This document shows, in pieces, positions 50,081-60,969 of a DNA stretch of 64,000 nt (positions are counted from its first letter, which is position 1; each line of letters opens with the position of its first letter). Source of the stretch: Heterobilharzia americana (Eukaryota > Platyhelminthes > Trematoda > Strigeidida > Schistosomatidae); assembly GCA_944470555.2 (NCBI GenBank), contig OX104127.1, positions 97,674,708 to 97,738,707 on the forward strand. Reading direction: 5' to 3'. A program made the position numbers and the translations under genes. The notes under the pieces are model-generated. The model searched no databases, was not told the origin of the DNA, and was given only the letters and a program-made list of their open reading frames with translations.

Positions 50081-51355
50081 AACTTACTAGTTTTCCTTAT
50101 CTGACACATAAGTATTATGTGAAAGCTATCAAATGTTTTCGGTCACATGAACATCATTACCTACATGATAGGAGTAGATTTATTTAAGCAAATTAATCTT
50201 AAAGAGAAACTTCCATTTAACTGATTGAATATTTACACTATTGTGGATATACGCTGATTCTTATACCTAAATAATTAGAGGTGTCAGCGACGATTTAAAA
50301 TTAGAACATATCAAAGATAATGTATACCACTTGTTAAAACCTCACTGTTGCCAGTAATTCAGCTTCATTTCCGACTTTTTTACTTGAAAGTAAAATTACA
50401 ATTTTTCATCATTTATCCGAAACACTACAGAAATTTTCCTGTATAAAATAGGTAAATCTAATTCAAGTTCCTAAAACATTCCTGCTAACTGATCAATCTT
50501 TCAGTAACTTCCAGTAAATTTCATATATTTTCTCAATATAAACAACTGGATCTCTTGAGATGAATGCACACAACTAAGGGTTACACAGAAAGTAAAATAA
50601 AATTCGAAGACATACTACTTCAGATTTTACCTTCTCTCAGTCAGCTCATTTTTGGAAAGATTTCATTTTTATTGAATAAACTTACGGTGAATGTACGCAG
50701 TGAATACAAATTTCTAAGATTCTTATGTATTGCAAATTGTTGTCGTTCACACAAGTTCTATACTCTAGTATTATGACCGGAAGTATGAGAATGCAGAAGC
50801 TCTAAAAATAGAAGTTGCATTTATTTAAAGAAAACTTTAGATTCTGTCATCTTGTGTCATCAGACACATGCATATTTGCTAAAATGACTATGATTTAAAC
50901 TAGTTTATGATGGAAACAATCATTAGAACAGAAGTGAGCGGTTTAGGGGAGTTTGTAAAACTTTGGTAATATGCAAACACTACCTCACATTTAGTAATTT
51001 GCCTTACTGTAAGCTGTTTTATGAATTTTCTATGGGCAACACTTGCTTATTTTTCTATCCATTTAACTTGAAGTTTTCCCTCTTCTTGAGGGAAATAATC
51101 GCAAGAGGGTCACTGCCTTCGTTTCTGCCCGAATAACAAGATTGTTTGAAACAAACGTTTTTTCAGCAACTTAGAATTAAGACTTGGCCTTTAAAGCATG
51201 CTGCTTGTTTCCTCCATATGCAGTGGAATAATACACTTGTACTTATTCTGGAGAATACAAATCCCATGCTCAAAATCAACCTTATCACATACATTAGTAA
51301 ACTGCATCACGTTGTGCTTACACTGATCCACGGAGGAGTGATTGAATTATAGGGC
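50080..51355. other. Unassigned AT-rich DNA
   Basis: No gene or recognised repeat. Frames at 50564-50776 and 51146-51352 are unsupported. Confidence 0.45.
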
Positions 51356-51359
51356 TATG

Positions 51360-51730
51360 GTTCATGTAAAAAGGTATACTCAAATAATCAGAGAAACAAT
51401 TGAATCCAAACACTCCATTAAAAATGGAAGACAGGCATAATCGCCTGCAGTTAGGCATGTTATTGAAACAGGTCATAGGAATGAACTAAAAACAGCCCTT
51501 AGATCATAAGATAAGAGCCGTATACTTAGATTTGTTGTTGCTATTATTAAACGGTTATCTTTTGCCATTTAGTCACCCTTTAATATCCCATTGTTGTGCT
51601 GAGTTTAACTCGTCGATCGGTATTGACTTTCAACTCCTGTGATGGATACCTTGACACTGACTAAAGACAAATTACGTAGTAAATTCCCTGATGATGACTC
51701 AGAGTGAAGTCACGGATATGCATTTCATCC
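51360..51730 (+). mobile_element. Possible third-family Penelope-like 3' end with hammerhead-like motif
   Basis: Plus-strand translation near 51400-51530 gives HSIKNGRQA...SPAVRHVIETGHRNELKTA with stops, resembling the end of a GIY-YIG domain (SAVAEHxxxTGHxI-type). About 150 bases downstream, at 51688-51720, CTGATGA is followed by a perfect 5-base stem, TGACT and AGTCA, and then CGGATA where a ribozyme would have CGAAA. The pairing of an endonuclease end with a hammerhead-like element fits PLE ends, but both parts are weak. Confidence 0.4.
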
Positions 51731-51734
51731 TAAT

Positions 51735-53518
51735 TGGTATTATTCAGCTAGGTAAATATTCATCCCAGTGAATGATGGTGTACCCATTAGTTATATCACT
51801 GTTGAAAACATTAATTTCATATTACTTTGAGTAATCTTTCCACAGACAAATCTGCAAGACGTTCGACTTTTCAATCTCAGCATTTAAAAGCGAAGTGCTG
51901 GTATGTCTAATCAATAAAGAGCACTTCGAACCTCTTGATTCTAGACGTATTACTGCCTAATGTACCATCTCTAAGATATGTGAACCTGCTGTATTTAGAA
52001 AAAAACCAGCTGTTACACGTTGTTGGTTACTACAAAGTAACAGTAGTTCACTCCCTTCATGTTTCTTGTTTACTAAGTTCCAGTGTTTGAAATAGTCAAA
52101 GGTTCTGTATTTCAGGGAAGCAACGTATATAGAAGTTGAAACAATCAACATATGTATACAAAAATAAACAAACTGACACTCTACGCTACTTAAAACTTCA
52201 ATTATTCATATTTTTTGTTCATGATAAAACACATGGTCAGTTGTTCAAGCTTATCTCTCTGGTGAATAACAAAGTCAAATTCATAGAATCAATCTCCTTT
52301 ACCTGCACCATTAGTTTGTTTTTAACTTGACATCCGCTCAAGACAGAATACACTGTTAGCTTACACAACAAAACCTTATATTTATCTGATTGTTGGGATA
52401 AAGTGAAATAAGGTAAACACTGAGTGAATAGTGGAAAATGCCAGTCACATGAATATATTTCTGTCAGTATTATTTGGTTCTCAAGTGGAACAATCTCTGC
52501 ACAAACAGTGAACCCATTGGAGGAAAGTTGTGAGCAGTCAAAAATGATAAACTATCCATACGAATATGAATTCTGTTTTATTATGTTTGTATAAAGACTA
52601 TTCGCTGTAAAACCCATCAGTATTTATCATTTTTATCATGACAAAATGTTTTTTTCACTCTACATATTTTAAAAAAAGGGGGCAATAACACGAATAAAGA
52701 ATACTTGATTTCTAGGTAAAAGCTTCGTAATGATGAATGACGCTCCAACGAAATCATTATATCGACTTCTGATTTCAAAATGATCATATCTTAATGCATT
52801 CATTCCCTTATCACAGTCTTTGGCAATACAACTATGGGATTTTGAAAACTACGTATCGTTATGATCTTATATGTTCCTTTTTGACCGTAAACGAAACTGA
52901 ATCATATATATACCTTTGTATAATTTATTACTTGAATCGTATGATCTATGAACATAAGCGACGATATCGATTTCGAAACTCATGTGATGTGAAATCCAAC
53001 ACTTTTAGGGCGTAATTGTATCTGTTTGTGACAATGAAGTAGATTTTCAGCATGAGATGAAGACGTAAAATGTACACTTGACAGTTGAATATCAGAGTAC
53101 TCACTTTTTTGAACTAAAATATTAAGAAGAAATTCATCACTTTACAAAGATTAATCAACACAATAAAATTTTAGAGATGTAAGTGCGACCCCAGATGGTG
53201 AATTACTCATTCAGAATCTATTTTTCTTAACGAGAACTTTCGTTATCTTTTAAAACATTTATTGTTTAAATAAGGTTTTCTTCAAAACCTTACGATACTA
53301 CACACATAACTTTAACGTGATTTTCGAAGCCAAATCATGGTTAATGACTCATTTGTAAGAGCACTTGCTAAAGCGTAACAGTTTCTTCATCTTGTTAGCT
53401 TATTGCAGAGGAAGCTAAAGGAAATTTGAAAGTGGTTAAAACTTATAAGCATTTGTTGTGCAATTTTTAAACACTAACATAGCAATAATAAGGATGAATT
53501 ACTTTCACAATAACATCA
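51735..53518. other. Unassigned AT-rich DNA
   Basis: Nothing recognised on either strand. Confidence 0.45.
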
Positions 53519-53521
53519 TTT

Positions 53522-54262
53522 AGCTCAAACGATGAAAAACCAGTAAACTAGGTACATTTTATGATCGTCTGTCTCGAGAAGGATGATGTTGATGTTTTTA
53601 CATCAAATTACTTATCATTAATGTAAGCCGTACTCAAAGGTATGTACATTTATCAACTTTGATCTTCTTCATCTTCCACGTCAATTTAGAGAAGGTTCAC
53701 ACAGAGACACTATTAAAGATAACTCATAATAATAGACATAAACTTTCTTAAGATGAAAAGTAAAAATCACCTTTCCCGAAAAACAGAAGCTACTATCGAC
53801 ACTGACCTGAAGCTGAATAGTGCTAGAAATCAAACATGTGAAAATTTCTTTCTTAGAACTCATGGTATGTGAATCCTTCTAAGCATTCTTTCAAGCATTC
53901 TTTCAATGTTTCATTTGACCATACTAATGAGCCTTTCAGTGTAAGATTACTCAAAATTTATTTACGCCTTGAAACATCCTTTACCAGAGAGGTGTAAAAG
54001 TGAATCTAAAGGAGGCTATCATCGCTCTGTATGTCAGCGTAGTTTCTGTTCAATATTAGGTGGCTTAATTTAAGTGATATCTTTTGTGTGAGACTTGTCT
54101 TAATTGACGGATCCAATCAACGAAGGTGAAAGGGATCAAAGTTGATAAGTGTACATACCTTTGAGTACGGCTTACATTAATGATGTAAAAACACCATCAT
54201 CATCATTCTCGAGACAGACGATCATAAAATGTACCTAGTTTACTGGTTTTTCATCGTTTGAT
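53522..54262. mobile_element. Unidentified element with ~185-bp terminal inverted repeats (MITE-like)
   Basis: The ends 53523-53709 and 54078-54260 are inverted copies, nearly identical over the outer ~150 bases (outer word tcaaacgatgaaaaaccag, then aaactaggtacattttatga and gtaagccgtactcaaaggta). The left arm has an 11-base insertion near 53611, and similarity fades inward. TA sits immediately outside each end (53520-53521 and 54263-54264), as with Tc1/mariner-type insertion. The ~370-base centre has no credible transposase; the 60-codon minus frame at 53681-53863 is unremarkable. It is either a non-autonomous DNA transposon or a fold-back repeat. Confidence 0.65.
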
Positions 54263-54265
54263 CTA

Positions 54266-55485
54266 AATTATATTATTATCAAAGTAATCCATCCTGATCA
54301 TTATCTATGTTTTCATCTAAAAGCAATCTGAATAAAGCTTTTAGTCACAAAGGTTATCATGGTGTTTCTAAATAACTTTTAATGTTGGTGTTTACTACCA
54401 GCAATTTATTCATTCCGAAGTTTTTCTTTTACGAGGTGATAAGCTTTTTGTAGTTTTTTTTACTGCTGCTGTCAATATGCAACTGTTTTTCATCAGCTGC
54501 AATTTCAACAAAGTTATCAGCTGATTATTCTTTCGTGATATGTGAAAAGATATTCTGAGCGCAGTGGAAAAATAAAAGCTCTTTTCTTTTAACAACAACA
54601 GTTTTCATAAGTAATACTATTTCCGTCGCTTGTTATGTTGAATAAACCGGTCTGTACTACCAAATATCTATACAGTTCAATTCAGGAAAAGTAAATACTT
54701 AGTCAAGTTCAACTATAGTCGATACCTTTGTTATGTAATCAGACTGTTTCCACTGCATTGAACGTATAACGCCATATAAGAACGACTGGTGAACATCCTG
54801 ATGACTTTTCCGGCTAAATATCTCACTACTGAAGGTGGAGTAATAACATTTATTTAGTGCATGGAGGCATTGGATATGAAGACTATTTCACACATAAGCT
54901 TTTCGGAATTCTTTAAAAACAACCAACCAACTAATTACAACATTTAATATAAATCATTTTGTCATCCAGTTGTAGTCGTCAGTTGTTTAAGGTTATCCAT
55001 GAGTCACATTCCAGGTTTATTCATAAAAGTTTAAAGAAATCAGTTGTATTTGTTATAGTTGTGTAATTAATCTGTCAAGACCTTATCAATAATTTACTAG
55101 TGACACTATGCTACATATATGTTAATAACAGCGTAATGAATACCAGTGAGCTGAAGCAATACCACCAAGTTGTTTACAATACATTTGATGGAAAGATTTT
55201 GGAAAGGCTAACAGATTATTACCATTAATTTCCTGTTGTATTGACGGCGTTGTCTAAGACAATTAGAAGTGGTGAAGTTTCCCGGGACAGTTATATAACT
55301 GATAGAGACGTACTTTAGTTTTAGGAGAGGATCAATGTCACCAAAAAATGTACCACAAGTTGAAAACAGAACATATGACATATAATATATAACATATAAC
55401 TTGTTCTCAGAACTTAAGTTTCTAGCTCTGCCACAAAAGATTTTGGCTAACATATGCAGGTAGAACAAAACCTGTGCCGGTTAAG
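54266..55485. other. Unassigned AT-rich DNA
   Basis: No recognised feature. Confidence 0.45.
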
Positions 55486-55489
55486 ATGA

Positions 55490-55885
55490 CGTTCGCTTCA
55501 TATATCTTTTCTCATCGTATTATCATTTGTTCTTCGCACGTGGGGTTTCAAAACTCTGCACTTTCTGTCATACTCTTATTCCATCGTAAACTTAATGTTG
55601 AGATGCATCTCACTAGGCCTGTCGAACAACTGAATTAAATGATTCATATCGTTACAAACGACAAGCGTATTATCAACGTACCTGCATTCATAAGTTGTTT
55701 TTCTAATGACCGAACTGAGGCGCATCTGTTTGAGATAATTCATGAAAATATCCACCGAGATAGGTTCTAGAGGTGAGCTTATCCTCACTCTATCAATCTG
55801 CCGACTCAGTTGGTTACTGAGCTGGAATTGGATACTTTTTGCACAATCCAGTGGATCGGTTTGTTGATAGATTATAACAGTTGTT
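55490..55885 (-). mobile_element. Penelope-like reverse transcriptase fragment
   Basis: The minus-strand frame 55576-55980 contains, in order, RISSPLEPISVDIFMNYL (compare the PLE GSPLSPxxADIFM block), YECRYVDNTLVV (compare RYVDDTFV; the second catalytic Asp is Asn), and HLNIKFTME. After a frame change, HVRRTNDNT at about 55530-55510 matches the following FLDVLVRRT block. The upstream part of the frame (residues 1-60) is not clearly RT. The YVDN change and the frameshift make it inactive. It represents the RT palm region only. Confidence 0.75.
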
Positions 55886-55989
55886 TTAATCACTAGCATA
55901 ATTTTATATATTTTGGATTCTATAATTTTAAATTTCCTTATGTGCGATAATACAATACTTTTAATTATATCACTATACAATTTCGTTTC

Positions 55990-58150
55990 AACATTATTAT
56001 TTTACATTGCGTGCAGCTGATGAATATTCCTGAAGTGACATCATATCATTCTGCAGATCTGTTTCTTCTTATCTTGTTCAAATCTGTCGATGGGTTCAGA
56101 AGCATGAAGGTCACTGCTGTCTACCTCTACTTATGCAAAATACGATTGTATATCAAATGTTTACAGGTCTATCTTACAATCGCTTGTTGGGTTAACGATT
56201 ACGGTGAACATCAATGTACATTGAAGGTAGAGGAAATGAAATTATGTAAAAGTGCTAAAGTTCACTATAATTCAACATGACTTTGTATAGCAAAATAGCT
56301 CCTAATGAAGTTATATTTTGGCACTTTTGAAAATAACTGATAGTAATTTAGTAGAACACTTTTCTTCAGTGAAAATAAGTCTTTTATTATCTTGGAATGC
56401 TTTAACCGGAAAACAAATTTTTCAGTTAAAAAAGCTTTGCTGGGTTATTAGGATGATGCATTACGTTAGAAAATTAGTTTTGTGAACTCATACTTCTTGT
56501 GAACAAATGAAGTCTGCAATAAACGTAAAGTAAAACTATTGTCAAATTAAGATGTCAAACTATCAAATGTATAATTTACATCGGAGAACAATGACTTCCT
56601 ATCTCAAGGTAAGAGTTTAAGCAACTCAAAATTAGCTATACACCGACTAATCACACAATACTGGCTAAACAGACATATCGATTCACAGAGGTAATATGAA
56701 TTTCCTCGCGGTTGCAGATGTGCCTAGCTGATAAATGCCAAATTCTTGCAAATTCACGTCTCAAAAGCCCTGCTAACAATTAACCTAAATAATGGATAAC
56801 AAGTAAATTTATGGTAAAATCAAGTTTTTAAAATTTGTTATGGTACAATCATTTCAGAAATTTTAGGCCACCTTCGTAAACTGGTTAAAAACGAAGGTGA
56901 AGCAGCTGTGCTTTCGGTATCTATAAGCAAGAGCTGTAAAATTGAACCACATAAGTAAGTTGACTGAAAACTGATAAGTGCACATTATTCGTCGGCTTTC
57001 GCCCTCAGGTTCTCATCCAAACTTCAAAGTACTCCTATCAGAAGTGGTTTATGAAAGGAATATGGGTAAGGCAAGATCAGGAGTTTATCAGCCGTTTAAG
57101 TTTCCACGTATTCCACTTGTCTCCACCGTGTAGCTGAACAAGCCATCTCCGCAGCTTACATGAATCGACAGTATAATTATTTGCGCACATATATACATGC
57201 ATGTTTTAAAATAAAAGTACAATAAAAAAGTGTATATTAGCTTTTAAATTTGAACCACAAGGTTTGAAATAAGCTGGAAAATATGAACCTCAAAATATTG
57301 TAATCGCAAAGTAACTGATACAAAAATGTACTCTTTAATTTAAACAACGTTTATCCCGTTTTCGTTTTGGATACATTTTAAAGAAATAAAAATAAGTACA
57401 TTCATAATCAAAAGACATATGACGTAAACACTCTTTTCAAGATATCCTATTCCCACAGGTTTTATGCTCCTCACATTTGTATTTAGATTACCATGTATCA
57501 AAAATTTTAGACAAAAATCTGATAATATTAACATCTTTTACATTTCTCACGGGGCAGAATCATTCGGAAGCTTGTTTCCGGTATTGAATTTGCGTTCTGA
57601 TCTAATTTAACAACAGCATCATCATATCCATTTGAAACTCCTAGTGTTAAAGTTGAAAACAAGGCCATAGGGGAAATATTTTGATTTGACTACAAAAATG
57701 CGTCAAGACAAATGTGTAGATCGTTTCTTATACTTATAGATGTTACTGAACAACAGAGTTGAATCAAGATTGTGGAGGAACTCTATTATATGATTTGTGG
57801 CAAAATATAGTTATCAAGCTGTCCATTTTGTCATTCATTTTCCGACTAGACCAGTGTCATCTTGCTCCTTCTTGTGCTTTATAATACTGTATGATTTGGG
57901 ATTTGGTATCCTTGCGTAATTTTTTTTGTAAGTTGTTTCGAAAAGTAGAGACATTTTACACAATCCTACCAAACCGACTGGTTCTTCAAGTGGAAATATG
58001 TGTTGAGGAAGAAGCCTTTTTTGCTCGGTGGAATTCAGTTCGTTCTGTTTTTTAAAACTTGGAAGTAGGTTCAAGGTTTTTATTTAGCGATTTAGGCTAC
58101 ACACTGAAAGATTTGCTGGTCTCAGCAAAATTTTAAATCAGAGGTTGTGT
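55990..58150. other. Unassigned AT-rich DNA
   Basis: A 9-base-stem hairpin (caccttcgt/acgaaggtg) lies near 56871-56901. Frames at 56011-56280, 57340-57534 and 57835-58074 lack support. Confidence 0.4.
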
Positions 58151-58199
58151 TCTAAAAACCCTTTTAATAATCACTGAAGGGTCAAAAATTCACTAGGTT

Positions 58200-58345
58200 A
58201 CGGTGAAATAGCACCTTTTAAAACCAGGGATATGAAAATTATAGAATGATTTACCCATTTATTTTTCCTTCACTACGATGACTGCCAGAATTTGAACCGC
58301 GCGATACCCTTCTTAGATTTAATAATAGTAACCATTACAAGGTTG
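58200..58345 (-). repeat. Possible tRNA-headed SINE-like repeat
   Basis: On the minus strand, gcggttcaaattctggc (58289-58305) resembles a B box, with taatggttactattattaaa upstream where an A box would lie. No second copy was recognised in the window and there is no good cloverleaf, so support is weak. Confidence 0.3.
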
Positions 58346-58493
58346 TCGAATTTTTCATACCTTCCCCTTGTTCTTGACAATCTTTCGATCGTTTCTTCCC
58401 CAAAATATTTATGTTCTAGAACTCATTATCATTTGATTATTTGAAATAGTCTTAGTTTGGCAGACTAGTATTTATACTGGGCTATCTCAGATT

Positions 58494-59500
58494 ATTTATT
58501 ATCATTATTTTTCCCTCGGGTTCCTAGTGGAACATAGAGCTTCAGTAGCACGTCGCCATTGCACTCTCTTCTCTGCAGTCTTTTGAACCTGGCTCCATGA
58601 CTGCCCACAAGCTATCATTTCTTCTTCACGTGATCTCCTCCATGTCACCCTCATATGCCCAACTCGTCGTTTCCCCTTCGGATTCCAATAGAGGGTCTGG
58701 GCTGACCTGTGATGTCCCCAAATGGTCTTCTCAGTACATGCCCCATCCAGTCCATCTCCACTTCCTTCTTCTGCATATCTGTTGGGTGATAGGTTCATGG
58801 TTGGTTCGTTGCCAGCCAGAGGTCCTTGCTACTTATCCTTTGTGGCAATCCATCTGAACTTCAGTATCGAGCCAACATAGGCAACTGTTGATGAATGTCT
58901 GTAGTTTGTTGGAAGTGCTTTTCGTGACACGCCAAGTTTCGGAACCATATGTATCAGCAATGACTTGACAATGGTGTTGAAAATACGGATCTTGTTCACG
59001 CTTTGTGCTGAGTGCAGTGCAGTAGATCTCCACACTGATTTCAGATTAATGAAGACCTGTCTTGCTGTTTTTACGATCCCGACTGATTTGACATCCTCAT
59101 CTGTGCCGCCGCGTGTACTTGAAATGATGCTGTTTAGTTAGGTGAAAGAGATTATTTCCTTTGAATTTCTCCCGTTAATGGTGATTGGAGCTCGTTATTG
59201 TTGTTGGTTGGGTATCTTCATCACCTCTGTCTTCGCTACTTCCGTCCTTTCTGCCTCGCCTTGCCTCTTCTGCCTGTAGATCCTCCACTTTGTGCGACAA
59301 GACAGAAATCATCATCGGCGGCGAAATCTAAATCATCCTCTAGGGCTTTTTCATCGGTTCAGTTAGCGCATGCTCATCTTCTCGCTCCTCACGGTTTGCT
59401 GCATGATCCAGTCGAGTCGACTGAACCACAATCAGAAAGAACCTGAGTGATAGTAGGCAGCCTTGTCCTACTCCTGTCTTCTGTCTATCTCACACAGTCA
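58494..59500 (-). mobile_element. RTE retrotransposon, 5'-truncated, inverted (copy D)
   Basis: On the minus strand it runs from an RT block (near 59475; GVGQGCLLS-like) through DLDFAADDDFCL (near 59330), a VMKIPNQQQ-like segment (59220) and a GSETWRVT-like segment (58940). It continues through the basic C-terminus to the tail at 58494-58510. Frames at 58505-58798 and 58829-59035 are pieces of it. The catalytic FADD box carries an extra residue (FAADDD), an insertion shared with copy A. Plus-strand frames over it are shadows. Confidence 0.88.
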
Positions 59501-59599
59501 AATGATAAACATGATACTCCCTTTCTCTGCTCAGTTACATTTGGATTGATATGAGAAGTCTTGACTAGGCAATAAGTGTAAATACGATCAAGCGGTGGT

Positions 59600-59745
59600 A
59601 ACGCGTCACGAATTCTGGTCAGTGGTTGGACCTCATAGCTCATTTGGTAGAGCGCTGGGTCGGTAACCCGGTGGTCGCTAGTTCGAATCCGGCCACCGTC
59701 CGGGTTTCCATCTCACCTTCAATTATCATCCAGTTCTAAAGTTTA
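59600..59745 (+). repeat. tRNA-headed SINE-like repeat (third family, with 5.2 kb copy)
   Basis: An A-box-like tagctcatttggtagagcg and a B-box-like agttcgaatccggcc lie in tRNA order, with an anticodon-arm-like hairpin (ctggg/cccgg) between them. The 3' flank, tctcaccttcaattatc, matches the 5230-5250 flank of the other copy. Acceptor-stem pairing is poor and the loop lacks U33, so a functional tRNA gene is unlikely. Confidence 0.65.
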
Positions 59746-59749
59746 TTCT

Positions 59750-60830
59750 ACTGTCTAGAAAGCACTGATTGCAAAACTTTTTCATCGTCATGGAAACTGA
59801 AGGAGCATAATTCTCACACTCATCTTACATAGTTTATTCATTACCAACACCAGTTCGTTTGTGACTCCGGAAAAATTGATCAAGTTTCATTGGTGACATT
59901 ATGATTTCTGAATTACTCCGGACTGATTACTTCATTAATATACAAATATTCACAACATTTATGAATATGCATATTTCATTTAACGCCGAAGTTTGCACAC
60001 TATCTTTTACAATCACTATTTAGTGTTTTCATAGATTAAAAGGCCATTTAGTGAAGCATTTCACAACAATTCAGTCTGTTTTCACATCTGAAGGAAACGT
60101 TTCAATGGAAGCAAAACGAACCTTTGAGGTGTGTTCTAAATAAAGAACGCACAAGGCTTAAAAAACTAATAAGATAAACCACAGCCTTCTGCATTCGAAG
60201 CTTATATGGACTTTTAGGTGTAAATACACTGTCAAATAAATTGGTTGAGTTAACCAGCAAGTTTGTTTTAACCGAAATCTAGTTCAACAAAATTGTAGAA
60301 TGAATAGTTTATTGAGTATTGCATAAATTTGGTATTGACTCAATTAACAAAAATAAAGTAATCCATCTCTCACTCTACTTGATTGTATCGATCTTTCGGT
60401 TTGCTTCACTGAGTGACTGTTTACCACTCAATATTCAACAATACTCGATTCTTTTTCAAAACTATTTATAGAAGTCTGATCTGTACTATTTCATTGTACC
60501 GTATAAGATCAATTTATTTAGAGTGCAATCGCATTTTACCCCAACTACCGAATTCTACTTCCATATATTGATTCTTATCTCAAAGTACGTTTATAAAGAA
60601 ATAGAATTTTTGTCTGGAAGTAAAATAATGTCTACATAAATATGTTGAAAAGTATTATTCTCTCAGTGTAATCATGTTATCCGTCTCATTATAACGATAC
60701 GGTCTTCTACAAACATTAATCTGTATCGTCCTGAAATTCGTTTGTAACTCCTTATCCTCATCATAATGCTTATTTGTGAGTGGAAGTGAAAACAAACCGG
60801 TGAAAATAATGGATATTGACTTTCACTTAC
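59750..60830. other. Unassigned AT-rich DNA
   Basis: No recognised feature. Confidence 0.5.
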
Positions 60831-60834
60831 TTTC

Positions 60835-60965
60835 AACCCCTGATGGGGCTGTAAGCGCGTTCCGCTAAGAGGCCCTGTACTAGAATGAAAAAGCTGTTCA
60901 GTGCTCCCAGGTTTTGAATGGTTCTCCAAATGATATCAGTCCGTGATGAACACTACCTCATAAAA
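60835..60965 (+). repeat. tRNA-headed hammerhead repeat, decayed copy
   Basis: From about 60870, gtactagaatgaaaaagctg, then ttcagtgctcccaggtttt and atatcagtccgtgatgaaca, align with the body of the 63.8 kb copy. The CUGANGA part of the ribozyme is gone, and the head upstream (ggggctgtaagcgcgttc) is unlike the other copies. The minus-strand frame over it is a shadow. Confidence 0.65.
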
Positions 60966-60969
60966 ATAG

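Noticed and set aside
59625..59702. Candidate functional tRNA gene (A and B boxes, anticodon-arm-like hairpin)
   Set aside because: Acceptor stem pairs only partly, U33 is missing, and the flanks match another repeat copy at 5.2 kb. It is better explained as a tRNA-derived repeat.
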